From NCBI RefSeq assembly GCF_041381155.1, contig NC_091142.1, positions 26,735,963-26,799,962 on the forward strand: a stretch of DNA of 64,000 nt, given 5' to 3'. This DNA comes from Argopecten irradians. Lineage: Eukaryota; Mollusca; Bivalvia; Pectinida; Pectinidae. The translations under genes were made by a program, and so were the position numbers. This document shows, one piece after another, positions 1 through 13,600 of the stretch; within the stretch, counting starts at the first letter, position 1, and the number at the start of each line of letters is the position of its first letter. Below the pieces are notes generated by a model. The model ran no database searches and was not told the DNA's origin. It was given only the letters and a program-made list of their open reading frames with translations.

Positions 1-1315
1 CGTTTCCGGTTCTGTCAGACCAGATCTTATTATCCGATTTAGAACTGTTTGGTAAATTTAGAAAACGAATATCGCATGTGAATGAGGGAAGTGCGAATGA
101 TTCCTTCTGTAATTGTGAAAAGTCTCAATTCAGCTATAGATATTGTTACCAGATACGTTTCAAAGGTCGACTATCAACACTCAACATTTTGAGTTAAAGA
201 AATAAAAGAATATAAAGTTGTAACACGTTTTGCTAAAGGGTTGAGGTAATTGAAATTATTTAGTACTTTATTGATCAATTAAATCATATCTCGTGAAATT
301 AATGTGATAAAGTGCGGGCATGCGGATAGCGACCAGTAGCCGGGATCTTGTGTACCTTCTTAGAGGTCATTTGAATACACAAGTCATATAAATAGATTAT
401 TCCAGGGATTCACCCAACAGGGGACCCACTTCCTGTATGTCACTTCCTCTTTCATGTGTCTATGGCCGAGACCAGAAGAAAGGGCGACAAATGGGAGGGA
501 GGATGGGAAATCCTATTGGTCAGTTAAGTATTTTTCTAGCTAAAATTGGTTTTACATAAAAATCCTCAATTTACCCTCAGAAAATAGCTTACCAGGTCAA
601 TAACAATAGCGAAGTACAACATATCCCAATCTCTCCCAGGGTTAATTGCGGAACGCAGTCCACAATCCACATGTTACATATTTGCAGCGTATCCTTGGTA
701 GAGGACACCACCAATTAGAAAGTTAAAACAGAAAGATACATGCCTATGGAAATATAAAATGGTCGGTATCCGAAGAGAAGGTACACATTCTGGCTATGTA
801 TACATTTTGTGTATTGTTTTTCAAGATCGCAAAATAACGTACTTAAACATGCACATATGTCAAACACATGTATCGCTCGCAAAGAACGTCCCAGTGCACG
901 GACGTAATTATTGTCGTATATCACAGATATATGCAGGTATTACAGTAGTAACAATTTATCATTTGGCAAACAATAGGTATGACTAACGATTTTAAAATAG
1001 AATGAAAAATGTGTTAATTCGATTGAAAGACCTACTATCTGATAAAAATAGCTTCATACGATTGCCAAGAATGCGCTCCTCTGATATCGAGTGACTGGAT
1101 TTGTAAGATGGTGTGTGTTTTCATTCTTATTTCGAATATATGTCTACAGATAAACCATATTTGGCAAGGTTTTTTTTAAGATAGATTTAACAATACTATG
1201 GCGGTGAAAAAGTTTGTTGCCCTGTTAGATACAGAGAATAAAGTCGCTGTTGAAATTGTGCAATATTTCAACAGTTGAATGATTTGGTTTGTTTAGTTTT
1301 GTCCTATCAACAACA
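1..1315. other. Intergenic, no gene seen
   Basis: AT-rich sequence with stop codons in all frames. Open frames here are under 80 codons and have no recognisable protein motif. No RNA gene or clear repeat unit is visible. Confidence 0.6.
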
Positions 1316-1447
1316 AATGTAAGGACGTGCCAGGTTTATTGGTGGAAACCGGAACAGGAAATAGTCAATTGGCAACTGCCCGCATGGGATTCGAACCCGC
1401 TGTGGAGGGGTTGTGGTAAATGTCGTGACTCTTTACTCGGCCACCGA
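1316..1447 (-). repeat. tRNA-derived SINE, diverged copy
   Basis: Read on the minus strand it has a tRNA-like head (remnant of GGTGGCCGAG, then B box GGGTTCGAATCCC) followed by the body GGCAGTTGCCA and the tail CCTGGCACGTCCTTA. The same order is seen at 5947-6139 and 40061-40238. This copy is internally shortened. Confidence 0.7.
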
Positions 1448-3597
1448 ATACAACAGCTTACTGTGCTGTAAAAGTGCTTTAAGCACATTAAGTGATTTTG
1501 ATAATTTTATGATAGATAGTTTCTGTTAGTTTGTCATTGACGACTGTCAACCTGTTCATTTGGGCTAAACGTTAACATAACGTACCTGTTGCTTTCATAC
1601 AAATTACTATGGTAATGACAAAGAAAAATAATCATAATACGAAGTTGTTCGGCATGTAAAAGGTTTGCAAGATTCCTGCAAAACTAACATTCGTGTAAAA
1701 GAATCTTCAACGTCATCACAAAGTGTTTCAAAATCGCATATCGGCACGATGGATGTTTTGCAAGGTACGGTCTGTGTTATACCTTAGGGACACGACGATA
1801 TAGTAACGTAATATTTATTTAACTACTTTAACAGTATAGCACGCCACATTGGTACCCATAATTCACTATTTACCTACGACCGTTAGAAGTTATTATGTTG
1901 GAAAACTCACAACCCACCAAAACTCATAACTACTACCTCAATGTAGCAACAGATCGCGTTGTCATGACGACGTGAAACCCAATCTGACAGGAATCTCACG
2001 TGCTTCAGTCCGCGCCACGAGCTGTGTGCATCAACGTCTGGGTGTCTGCATGATGATAGAGAGACCCCCTCCCGCCTCATCTCCCATCAATAGGGTTGGG
2101 GAGTGGGACCCCTGCTAATTAATGATGGGGTAACAGCTTATATATAATGTAGGCTGGTATTCACACGATTGATCAAACAGTTGGGATTAATCTATTGACA
2201 AATGGTCAGTTTATGTTGTCTGCGAGAATACTATGTATAAGATGTATAGGATGTACGTACCCCACATTTTCCGCTTTAGAATATCACCGATATACACATT
2301 CCGGAATGTGTTTGTGCTATATTATGATAGTCATTGGTATTTCTGTATTACTGTGAAACAATTTTCATCATACATAATTTACACTTAAAACTCATGTACA
2401 TGTAGACCCCGGATCTGTATGATCCTTTAATAGGGCAGGTAATGGACGAAGGCGTTGACTTCCCACTTAGTTATAATATGGTCTTATATCAAAGACAGGT
2501 TTAATCGATATATTGTAAGTGTAAATCAGTTTCAGTTTCCCATGTAATACCTGTATAATACCCATGACATATATTATATATTTGTTCTATACATACATAC
2601 ATAAATGAGACGTATGTCAGATTAATTAATTGTTAATCCCCGGCTATAACAAACCTATATGTCAAATATATCGTACATAATAATTATCACGTTCAGTACT
2701 TACGATTATTGGATGAATAAGTAAATTCCAACTTGTCACGAATTCCGGCCTCGAAACGCTAAAATAAACACACTCAAGCTTATGGGAGTATATTGAAGTC
2801 TCTTCTCTACTTTTATCTCCTAGGAGTGTTTCTGCGCATGTGTCGACAGCTACCGGTTACAGGAGGAACTACATATGATGGAATGGAAACGTAGGTAACA
2901 TACCTATAAATAGATCCGCGTGTCGGTCATGCATGCGCAACAAATATGACGTCAATATAGTTTAAACGTTATTTGATATTTTGTAAAAATCAGATAAATT
3001 ATGTCATGGTCAAGTTATATAGAAAAGTAGTTCCCGTGTTTCTAACGCATTGGAACAGTTGTAGCTTTGCTGATTGCTATCTTAAGTGATGACGGAATTA
3101 TCTCTTAGGCAGGATACACCTGTGACGTAATATCGGTTTACGGCATGTTATTCTCTATCACTCAGCCCCCCTCCCGCTCCCCTTCTCTCTCCTCACCCAC
3201 GCGTGTTTTTCAGTACCGATACTATCACACGTATTCCGTCCCATCTTGAGAGTGTGGAGTGTCAATGACATAGTTATCAATGTATAGTATCTCCACAGTG
3301 CTTTTATACTTATCATGTACACTTATTTAACTATTAATAAACACAGAGAGACCCCGAGCGTTACTTCTGTACATGTTGTGATGCTGTTCCTGTACCAAAG
3401 GTTCTTCCACAGATATAGCCGATAGTCTGACCACCAGATCTAGATCGTCGTGCCTTTAATGAGAATTTCTGAGATAATTTCTATGCTATATCATTTCCTT
3501 AATTTGTGAAACTCTTAAATCAGACATGCAAAATAACTAGCCTAATTTTATTTCGAAGAAAGACAGAAAAGCGTAATACTGTAAAACGAGATTGATA
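1448..3597. other. Intergenic, no gene seen
   Basis: No open frame above 60 codons. It holds short pyrimidine-rich tracts (about 2060-2110 and 3165-3200) but nothing assignable to a gene or a repeat family present elsewhere in this window. Confidence 0.55.
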
Positions 3598-3900
3598 ATT
3601 TTGTAGAGTCGCAAAAGTTATAACCTTAACGTTTATATTACACTTATCATCATCTTCTGCACAATTTAGTAAAATAAATAAAATACACATGTATTATTTT
3701 TCATAAACCTAGCTGGTCATATTGTGTTTCCCGCTGTCGTTCTAATTTCCGCGTATTAGTTAATGATCATTTCGCCAATCGATAAGACAGCGAAATGTGT
3801 CTTCACTGGTAAAGATTATGTAGGGAAACTTGAATTTGTTTGGGGTTGTTTGGGGTCATTTTACAGCGTTATTCGTCATTGTAAAGCGACGTCTGCAGAT
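3598..3900 (+). repeat. Dispersed repeat family R1, copy 1
   Basis: Shares ordered blocks with 4575-4935: TAGAGTCG, ACACTTATCATCA, TGTTTCCCGC, GCGTGTTAG-like, CGAAATG and GTTTGG. Alignment by eye suggests roughly 65-70% identity. The 63-codon open frame at 3763-3954 lies in the repeat and is not credible as a gene. Confidence 0.6.
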
Positions 3901-3997
3901 TGTACCTATCTAAACACACGTATTAACATAAGGTATCAAATCAATAACACTTGACAGTGCACACGTTTTGTGACGTAATTAATATTTATAAATGTTT

Positions 3998-4437
3998 GAT
4001 TATTTTAACGTCCTATTAACAGCCAGGTTCATGTAAGGACGGCCTCCCATGTATGCAGTGTACATGTGTAGCGTGTGTGAAGTGCGGGGTGAGTGTTTTG
4101 GGAGACTGGTATGTTCGTGATGTGTCTTCTTTTATTGTGGAACACTGTTGTCCTTTTTATAGTGCTATATCACTGAAGCATGCCGCCCCACTCCCTGTAT
4201 ACTGAGCGCTAAGCAGGAGCAGAAACCACCACTTTTATAGATTTCAGTGTGTCTCGGCCAGGGTACAGAACCCAGAGCGTTCCTCAGAGGGGCAAACGCT
4301 CAACTCAAGGCCAAAAGTAAGGCGGTGCAAAGGGAGGCATTCGGAAAAATAAAGTCAGCTAGGAAGAAGAGAAAAGATAAGATCCTAAATTTAGTCGCCT
4401 TTTACGATCATGCAATAGGGTAATATTTATAAGGCAT
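3998..4437 (-). repeat. Composite tRNA-derived SINE, second family
   Basis: On the minus strand: a central block like that of invertebrate SINEs (AGTCGCCTTTTACGATCATG on the plus strand near 4393), a tRNA-like head near 4250-4320 with a GGGTTC B-box core, then the tail TTAATAGGACGTTAAA near 4010. The tail is shared with the other SINE family in this window (see 6110-6128), so both may use the same LINE for retroposition. A fragment of this family lies in the duplicated block at 14745-14886 and 16067-16209. Confidence 0.6.
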
Positions 4438-4574
4438 CAAACATGTTTGTCTGTCCATCGGAATGTCTTTCACAGCTTAATTTCTTAAACATGGTGGTTT
4501 TCAATGGATTACTGGTGAAAACATGACATGTTCAAATTTTCACCAAGTTCCGGTACATATAACTTTAATTTAAA

Positions 4575-4935
4575 GGTCCACTACTTTTCCGAAACGGCTT
4601 TTTATTTTCAAAATGGAAATGTTAAACTAAATTAATGTTTTTTTAGAGTCGTACAAGTTATAAGCTTACAGTTAGTAATACACTTATCATCACCTTCTAA
4701 ACGATTTTATTTAGATAAAATAAATGTGAATTTTCATTACGTGGGTCAACTTATGTTTCCCGCCGTCGTCCTATTGCGTGTTAGCTATTTAGACTATCTT
4801 GACTATCACTGCGCCAGACGGCCAAAAAGCGAAATGAATCTCCACTGTTAACACATATCGATTACGCAGAGAAGGTCACATTTGTTTGGCGTTTTTACCT
4901 CATCTTAGGTCATCGGTATAATTCTTATTATGTTA
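4575..4935 (+). repeat. Dispersed repeat family R1, copy 2
   Basis: Begins AAGGTCCACTACTTTTCCGA and carries the same block order as copy 1. It also contains GACTATC and GCCAGACGG, which recur on the opposite strand in copy 3 (54594-54800). Confidence 0.6.
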
Positions 4936-5946
4936 TAATTTTTCTAAAAAAACTTTTAATTTTTGTTTTAGAGTGACCTTGAAACTATGACCGATATCAC
5001 AGGGGACATCTGCAAACCATTCGAAATATAATTTTTACCTCAACATTAAAGCTGTTCTCACTTGCATTACAATTGTCAGCTTAAGCAGTATTAGGAAATT
5101 CACTCTCGAAGTCTCTGCCAATCATTATTATGGTTTTCTAATCAAACTTAGAACATGAAGAGAATATTAAATAGTAGTAAACATTGAAATGTGCATCGCA
5201 TGCTAAATCGCAAGACATCATCAAGATATCTCTCTAATGGAATGTGAGTTGATGGATAAGGATGTAATATCAGCATCCGGTTTGATACGGTATGTTTGGT
5301 TGTGTAAATATAGCAAGAAATGATGACACAAGAAATATGTCAAAGAGATTACAAAATTCTTCATCGTTAAGAGTGTGGGTAAGATTTAACTTCACCTGAA
5401 GACTCGGAAAAAAATGTGTTGAAATTTGTGAATATTATGATACAAGAGAAGAAATAATGTTGACCAATTTATGAAATTAATGTCAGGTGTGTTCATTATC
5501 CACAAGCTCAGGTTTGTACATATTCCGAATATAATGTTAAAATTACATCTTTCACATTACCCGTGCGATATACGTAAAGCGACAGAAATAATCAAGCTAA
5601 ATGTTAGTGATTTTTCTGGACTGGTGGCCTCTCTACCTATCCCGCTATCGTGGCGTATCTGCAATTGGAAATCGCTTAACGTAAAACGTATGACGTATGC
5701 AGTTCTTACAGGTGGAGAAATTATGTATACTTTATCGGGGTTTAACAATACTGATGAATCTATGTTGTCTTTAAAAGTTATATGTGCCATAAATAGGCGA
5801 ACATTTTGACATCTTATTTCAGTAATCCATTAAAAAGCATAAGTTTTGATGAATTAAGATGTGAAGATCATTCAAAGGCACGGAAAATCGTGTTAGGTGC
5901 TTTATAAACATTTGTAACAATATAGAATCTAAAATGTATGCAGTAA
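4936..5946. other. Intergenic, no supported gene
   Basis: Contains a 112-codon open frame at 5471-5809 (plus). Its composition, lack of motifs and lack of splice context make it look like chance. No repeat family was recognised. Confidence 0.5.
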
Positions 5947-6139
5947 GGGGCCGCGGTGGCCGATACCACAAGCCCTCCACCTCTGGGATGCGGGTTCGAA
6001 TCCCATGGGGAGCAGTTGCCAGGTACTGACCGCTGGTCGGTGGTTTTTCTCCGGGTACTCCGGCTTTCCTCCACCAACAAACCTGACACATCCTTACATG
6101 ACATTGACTGGTAATAGGACGTTAAACCAATAAAACCAG
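5947..6139 (+). repeat. tRNA-derived SINE
   Basis: Starts GGGGCCGCGGTGGCCGA (tRNA A-box region, with part of the A box deleted). It continues with an intact B box GGGTTCGAATCCC, the body GGCAGTTGCCAGGTACTGAC and TTTTTCTCCGGGTACTCCGG, then the tail TAATAGGACGTTAAACCAAT. This is a very common mollusc SINE architecture. Confidence 0.85.
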
Positions 6140-9100
6140 AATGTCTACACTGTAATAATTCTTGTTTTTAAGCTTTATGTATATTTAGATGAAAACGTAG
6201 CTGATAAAGTCGCTTTATAATTACTAATATCACCGTTAACATGGTATACAACTACCTAATCATTTCAGTCTCTTTTCTGTACTGTAGACGTCATAGTTAT
6301 AATTTTTGGCAGTCCTTCCGATATTCATTTTGAGCCCTTTTTGACTTCGTAGAATTAAATCATTCTTAGTATTGAAATTCTAAAAATATTGGTATTTTGT
6401 TGGTGTTGAACTAGATATTTAAAGCTCATCCTGATTCGTGAGCATAAAATTACGAGACATATTACTTAATAATTTGTACAACAACAAAAGTTATTTTATG
6501 AGCTACATTGTGTAAGTATATAGTCCATCCATGCTGTCCGATCAGTATGGAGTCTTGTATGTAGTAGTATACTGACTACACTGATCAAGCAATGATAAAC
6601 ATGACCAAAACAAAAACGAGATATTTGCACTACAATAATAAGGCTACCGACAAACTGACATATGATAACTACGGTATATTTCTGTAGTACTTTACTTTGT
6701 GTAATGATCTGACGCTAGAACACTGTCTTATGTTGTGGTTTATATTGTACTGAACATTTACTATATAATGTATGACCAAAGACAAGTCCGTGACCCAATA
6801 CAATGTATGTAACCCTAAGCCTAAACAAAGTCTGCTATTATCATTAAACAAGAAACTATGGTACTAATATAAATACAGAATAGAAAAAGAAAAACATATT
6901 TTAGAGTGAGCATAATTATCGACCTCAGAACGTGAATTGGATTTTGTTAGGATTCTTACTTTATATTTAATCAAACCTTAAAGTATATTATAATTATTAA
7001 ACGATAAACCCAAAAAATATGTCATTTATATATATAATTATAAAACAGAAAAAGAAAAAGAAAATATTTTAGATGGAGTAGATAACCATCGACCTTAGAA
7101 TGTAAATTCCATGCTGTTCCGATTTGTGTTACCGGCGTCTCTATCAACACGTAGGCCTATGGACCAGTTTCACTATCAGAGTAGCTAGAAGAGCGTAAGA
7201 CACGTGTAAACAAGGAGGAGAAATCACCCACAACAAACGGAGCAGTTAATGGCATGCACGCACGTTCATTTACACGAAACAAGTGTATAGCTTTTACTTT
7301 TTGTTTACAACATCTCAAAAATAGAACTCTTGTTTTAGGATCCTTTGTAGTGAGTCACAGATGAGAAAGGTACAACGCGGGGTTTGCATGTTAACACGCG
7401 TATTTCAGAAGTTTCAGGTTGTTTTATCTATGATATCTTCCTGTAGGTAATATCATTTAGACAAGACAAGCTGAATATATATTTAAGTTTTAAATAACTT
7501 CAGGATGTTGTTTTTGACGGACTTTCATTTTAAGATCAAATGCGATGATACAAACAGAAATGTCATTTTACGTTATTACATGATAATGTAATTGTTAAGC
7601 CAACGAAATCGCTCGTTACAATCAGGGTGGAATTATTATAATGTTTCTACTTACAAGGTAGGGTAGACTATTTTGTTATGGAGATATAACACAATAATCT
7701 GGGTGTAAAAAGGCCGAAGATGAGGTATGAAACGGAGACAACTTTTAGAAAATGGTTGGGGATACACAATTTTACCAACTCTCACTTTAGGGAAAGAATT
7801 TCGTTTAATATATACTTTTTGAAAATACAAAACTTAAATTATATCATGGTAACTTATTTTTAGTAAGAATCCATATTAGTTGCTATTAGTTACTTTATCA
7901 TTTTTTATAATTATTAAATATGATCAATTTTGCTGCGGGACGTTTTTTCCATGAAATCATAACGCCGTTGTAACAGCCAATCAGAAGCTGATAAAATTAT
8001 AAATTAAAATTATGAAGCCAATGAAAATGCTCGTTACACGCAGGATTTAATTATTTATACATGATGATTTATGTTTCTACGCGGTAGTCTTATAAAATGG
8101 TTGCTGTCTATAACTAGATTATTTTACGCTTTCATTTTGCAATGCGCTTCTGATCGCAAAAATCGTAACCATGATCGTGAGTCCTGCAAGAATGCAAGGC
8201 CTCTCATGGAGACATTCATTGAAAATATCACTAGCGCAAACAAACAGTTATAGCAGCAAGTCGATGTAACAGGTTATTTGTCTTAATCCACACCAAAGAT
8301 AACTAAATAAACCAAGTCCTTTGATTCACAGCTACTTTAATTATATAAAATAAATTGAAGATACAGTTATGGCAATGGTCTATGAATAATATAGACGATT
8401 TATCACATATTGGAAAACGCAAACCAGCACATAGGCCAAAAATATTGATATAAGTTTATAGGAATACACATGTATAAACGTTCAGATACCTATTGGCACA
8501 TCTTTAATGAAGGATGCATGTCATTTTGATGTAGAAAACTGATAAGAAGTAACATAAAGTCATAAAACTAAACGGTATTTTGTAAAAGGTTATCCATTAC
8601 TCAGACCATTTCTCTGATAATCATAACATTGTGGTGTTATGGTTAATGCCCTCGGTAATTGTCATATCAAAATAGAAATAATTCATTTTTACATATATAT
8701 ACATGATGATGTAAGAACCATCATGAAATGGCGAAAGTACTACAGGAAGGTCGTTGAGATTTATTTTTTATACACGATAATGTATATATATCAGTTTTTT
8801 TCGAAGTAACAAAAGTCATGATATAAAAAATAGAAATTTATTCATTACAACAAATGCTTCTTTCCTGAATGTCAATGGCCAAGTCTACATAGAGGTATAT
8901 TTTTGTCTATATGTTTTGAACTCTGAAGCTGTATACATGTACCTCAGGAATTAATGTAAAACAAATTCGCCGTGTGGAAGTCTTCGCTCAATTCGCTTTC
9001 TTGAAATTTCCGCCAACATATGTTCAAGTGCAATGTATTTGCGTGTACATAAATTCATCTAGGATGACTAGTGCGAAAATTGGAACACCGCGAACAGCCT

Positions 9101-9984
9101 AAAGCTGACCAAGCCGGAAAAAGAATGTACACGTGTAAAAAAAATGTCATGTTTAATACAGTATGAAGGGCCTCATCTCAATGTTTGGACATTACACCTT
9201 ATTTGGAATATAACATTTATATTGAGACAGTTTGTTTTCGTACAGTACTCGTAGGTAACACGCTCGCTTAGTATCGCCAATATCATGAAAACTCATAATA
9301 ATATCAATAAATTTAAAACCAATTTAGCACTTATTATATCACAGACAATAAACTTAACAAAATAATATCAAACTATTAAAACATGGTATATTTGTTATTA
9401 ATATCATGTAATATCAACCCTTCTCATGATTGAAATAGCATCAACGAACTTGTACAAAAATATATCAATTTCTATTATTGAAAAATAAATTCTTTCAGTG
9501 TAAGATTGATAGATAAAACACACATCGAAGGTCATCGAAATTGGCCGCATGCAACAAGTGACAATTACTATTATGTGTATACGAATAGAATGAATTACAA
9601 TTATTGTTTATCTAACCAGTTCAGAAAAAAAATAATAAATGCCCCTATACTATTTTCACATTAATTGAGACATGTTTCTCTTACTGTGATGCAAAATACT
9701 GTAGAAGCAAAATCTATTAATTTTAAACGAAATGAATTTTTTGCGGATTTTTTTCTAATTAAACCTGTTAATTTACCTGGTAAAATATCAGTATAAATAA
9801 AAGTATCATTATAAACCAATTAAAGATTTAAAAACAACCATTTCATATTACATTATCAATAAGTATTAGTAATATTAAATAATGTAGCTTTTTAATTCGT
9901 TAATATTCTATATCAATCAAATATGATTTAAAACGTATCATTATTAAATCAAGTAATCAATGATTCATAGTAAAGACCATGTTT
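6140..9984. other. AT-rich intergenic region
   Basis: No gene supported. Two short diverged repeat segments occur at about 7596-7680 and 8013-8090; both read AAGCCAAYGAAA, GCTCGTTACA and TATGTTTCTAC in order. The 60-codon open frame at 8071-8253 lies at the end of the second and is not credible. Confidence 0.5.
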
Positions 9985-10123
9985 TAATGATGCTCCGTCG
10001 CCGACATAAATGTATATCAACACAAAAGTAAATAAAAATAAAGCTGTTTTGTCTTTGGTGGCTGCGCCATCAGTACGTCATTCATATAGGACATATTGTT
10101 ATGGGCTATTTCAGGACGCAATC
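9985..10123 (+). mobile_element. TIR element family A, truncated copy
   Basis: Resembles the left half of the element at 10124-10491: GATGCTCCGTCGCCGACA start, then the TTTGGTGGCTGCGCCATCAG block. It is interrupted exactly where the next copy begins, so one copy probably inserted into another. Confidence 0.6.
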
Positions 10124-10491
10124 AAAGATGCTCCACCGCTGACAGAGCATAACTGATACCATTCATTTGAACAATTACTGAAGTTTCATCGTGCACCTAC
10201 ATTATATGTGTTTAATTAACACAAAAATACATATGAAATAATTTACTTTGCTTTTGGTGCATGCGCAATCAGTACTTCATTTCATACAGAGCACAATGCC
10301 GTGGACTTGTTTTGGGACGCAATTAGTTACTTTTAATATTTTTTATCTTGAAGTCAAATAAGCTCAAACTTTGCAATGGTGATAATGGTGTAAATGTAAG
10401 TAACTGTTGTAATTGAAGAGAAATAATAATTTATCTGTACCTGATTTTGAAAAAGAAAAAAATATCATTCGTCTGCGATGTAACATCTTAA
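10124..10491 (+). mobile_element. TIR element family A (MITE-like), 368 bp
   Basis: Begins AAAGATGCTCCACCGCTGAC and ends with a degraded inverted match, GTCTGCGATGTAACATCTT. The internal blocks GTGCATGCGCAATCAGTACTT and AGCTCAAACTTTGCAATGGTG match the copy at 22390-22750. It lies 47 bp past the GLT1D1 stop codon, so the GLT1D1 3' UTR would run into it. Confidence 0.8.
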
Positions 10492-10537
10492 AATGTTCAT
10501 AATACATAAAATTGGATAAGACCTCAGTTGCTAGCGT

Positions 10538-10690
10538 TCACGGGTCTAAAACTATTGAGGTAATTTTGATGTATTTCGTTCTTTCGTCCGCCACATTATG
10601 ATGTTTGGATATGTATTCAGTCGCTTTAGACACCAACATTGGTCTGACAGTAGGGTCATCTAACAGAAGGTCACATTTCTGGATAAACTC
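10538..10690 (-). CDS. GLT1D1: GLT1D1 exon 10 (last coding exon)
   Basis: Fifty codons plus TGA after the acceptor TTTTTACAG. It starts EFIQKCDLLLDDP, matching the C-terminal helix region of GLT1D1, and ends SIVLDP. Phase 0 in. Confidence 0.88.
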   Translation of the reverse strand, partial: EFIQKCDLLLDDPTVRPMLVSKATEYISKHHNVADERTKYIKITSIVLDP

Positions 10691-13600
10691 CTGTAAAAAT
10701 ATATAAATAATATCCCACTAAAAAAACCTTTCAAGTACAAAACGTAAGAAATATGCAAGACAAAGATGCAAACAAGTGTATTACACTGTGTTAATATACT
10801 AAATCTGGAAAGGGTATTAGAGGTACATTCGTCTTAGCAGATTTTAAATCAAAATAATATTTTAATACAAACCTTTCTTGAACGAAAAAATATAATTTCA
10901 AAAACAATCAATACATTTACACTGATTAGCAAGATTATAATTTAACAGAACATTGTTCATACAGAGGGAAAAAAAATCTAAACATAGGATAGTGTGAAAA
11001 CCCTTCCATTTTGTGTAAATCATACATTTTCTATAAGATATTGTTGTTACATGCAGGTACATAGAATAGAATAACTTTATTAAACGCAAAATCCGAAGCT
11101 CAAAAAGCTTTAACAAAAGATTACCGCAGATATACGTTCGTTCACTGTACTTGCTATACTTTTGGTAGGTGCAATATCAAAAACGTTTTGTGTGAATACG
11201 TACTTCCGGTGACGTAAACACGAGCCCGTTGGTGCCGTTCGTGACTATGGAGCGATTTCCAGGAATATCTCGGACCAATACTGGGACTCCTAGATCCATG
11301 GCCTTCAGGACATTAAAATGAAGACGAAATGAAGATAACAAGAGGCCCAGAGGGCCTGTATCGCTCACCTGGTTTGTAATGTCAAGTCATGTTCTGAATA
11401 CAGGTTCATTGTTTCTTTTCTGAAGGAATTTGAATATTTACCTCTTATTTCCCTATTGGGCCCCGCCCCCTCCTGCCCCCCCCCCTGGGGGGGGGGGGTT
11501 AGAGCATGTATATTTTGTTTTAGATGTTTGTGGCCAAATTTGGTTACAATCCATGCAGAACTCTAGGACAAGTAGCGTTTTATAGGATTTACCTCTATTT
11601 CCCCTATTGGGCCCCGCCCCTCCTGCCCCCGGGGGGTCAGAGCCAAAATTTATACAAGTTCTTTCCCCCTTCCCCCAAGGATGTTTGTGGCAAAATTTGG
11701 TTACATTCCATGCAGAACTCTAGGACAAGTAGCGTTTTATAGGATTTACCTCTATTTCCCCTATTGGGCCCCGCCCCTCCTGCCCCAAGGGTCAGAGCCA
11801 AAATTTATACAAGTTCTTTCCCCTTCCCCAAAGGATGTTTGTGGCCAAATTTGGTTACAATCCATGCAGAACTCTAGGACAAGTAGCGTTTTATAGGATT
11901 TACCTCTATTTCCCCTATTGGGCCCCGCCCCTCCTGCCCCCAGGGGGTCAGAGCCAAAATTTATACAAGTTCTTTCTCCCTTCCCCCAAGGATGTTTGTG
12001 GCCAAATTTGGTTAAAATCCATGCAGAACTCTAGGACAAGTAGCGTTTTATAGGATTTACCTCTATTTCCCCTATTGGGCCCCGCCCCTCCTGCCCCCAG
12101 GGGGTCAGAGCCAAAATTTATAAAAGTTCTGTCTCCCTTCCCCCGAGGATGTTTGTGGCCCCATTTGGTTACAATCCATGCAGAACTCTGGGACAAGTAG
12201 CGATTTATAGGATTTACCTCTATTTCCCCTATTGGGCCCCGCCCCTCCTGCCCCCGGGGGTCAGAGCCAAAATTTATACTGCCCCCGGGGGTCAGAGCCA
12301 AAATTTATACAAGTTCTGTTCCCCTTCCCCCGAGGATGTTTGTGGCCAAATTTGGTTACAATCCATGCAGAACTCTAGGACAAGTAGCGTTTTATAGAAT
12401 TTACCTTTATTTTCCCTATTGGGCCGCGCCCCTCCTGCCCCCGGGGGGTCAGAGCCAAAATTTATACAAGTTCTGTTCCCCTTCCCCCAAGGATGTTTGT
12501 GGCCAAATTTGGTTACAATCCATGCAGAACTCTATGACTAGTAGCGATTTAAAGGAAATGTTGACGGACGGACGGACGACGGACGCCGCGCCATGACATA
12601 AGCTCAACGGCCCTTCGGGCCAGGTGAGCTAAAAACGTAGATAATGTTTTCATTGTTCTAGGACAGTCATTGTCAACAAAATTCGAATATGATTAAACCG
12701 TTTACTATTTTCTCATAAGAATATGTCAATAATCGTCATTTATCACGGAGCTCACGATATTTTGAAATATTTTCGTGTCATATTTGTATTATTATTTGCA
12801 TAAATTCATAGTTCATGCAATATGTTATGTTTATCAATTGGTTATATTCATTTTCCATTATTTATGCCGTTATCAAAATTGTTTGTCATTGCATTGCTTT
12901 TTATATTTTATTTATAAAGATATCCATATGTCAATTATAATAACACTGATCAACATGTACCTCTAAAATAGCTACAGCCATTCCTTCGCTCCGGGACGAG
13001 TTGACTAGAGCAAAGCTGTTTTTGATAGCTCCGTGTGTATCTTCTAGAGACAAACCGGGTATATGGACAACACCGGGTATTCTACAATAGAGGTCAGACC
13101 GGGTTACACGTGAATCATCCATCCTTTTATTGGTATTAAAACCATTCTGTCGTCAGTAAGTGCTTCTCTTTTTTCTGTATTCCTAATGGTTTATGGGAAT
13201 GCATTTAGTAATATATAAAAAAGATTCACACTCAGTTATTATTTTTTCAGATTTTTTTTTATTCAATGAAATCCCTGGCATCGATGTTTAATCTTTTGCA
13301 TCCCTAAAATTTCCTAAGGAACTCCAAAATTTCAAAAGTGTCCATAGATATAAATGACTTGAACATTTTAAATGCTAGTCAACTAAATAATATCTAAACA
13401 TAGGTATGCATAATGCATCATCTTCTAATGCGTCTAAATCTTGTTGATTCATATGTATGCATGACCGTGTTATTTGGTGTTTTCATGTTGTGCATGGATT
13501 TTTTTGCGTGAACTATAAATTGCTGCTTTTCCGAACATAACGGAAAACAAAGCATTAGAAAATTAATTAAAACAATTTGCCATCGTTCAATAAATTCGTA

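Noticed and set aside
5471..5809. 112-codon open frame
   Set aside because: No motif, no splice context, AT-rich composition as in the surroundings, and an antisense frame of similar quality.
11524..12596. Series of 70-90-codon open frames starting MFVAKFGYNPCRTLGQ as a gene family
   Set aside because: They are one frame through each unit of the ~154-bp tandem repeat in the Helitron-like element, ending at the same relative stop; the opposite strand shows similar shadows.
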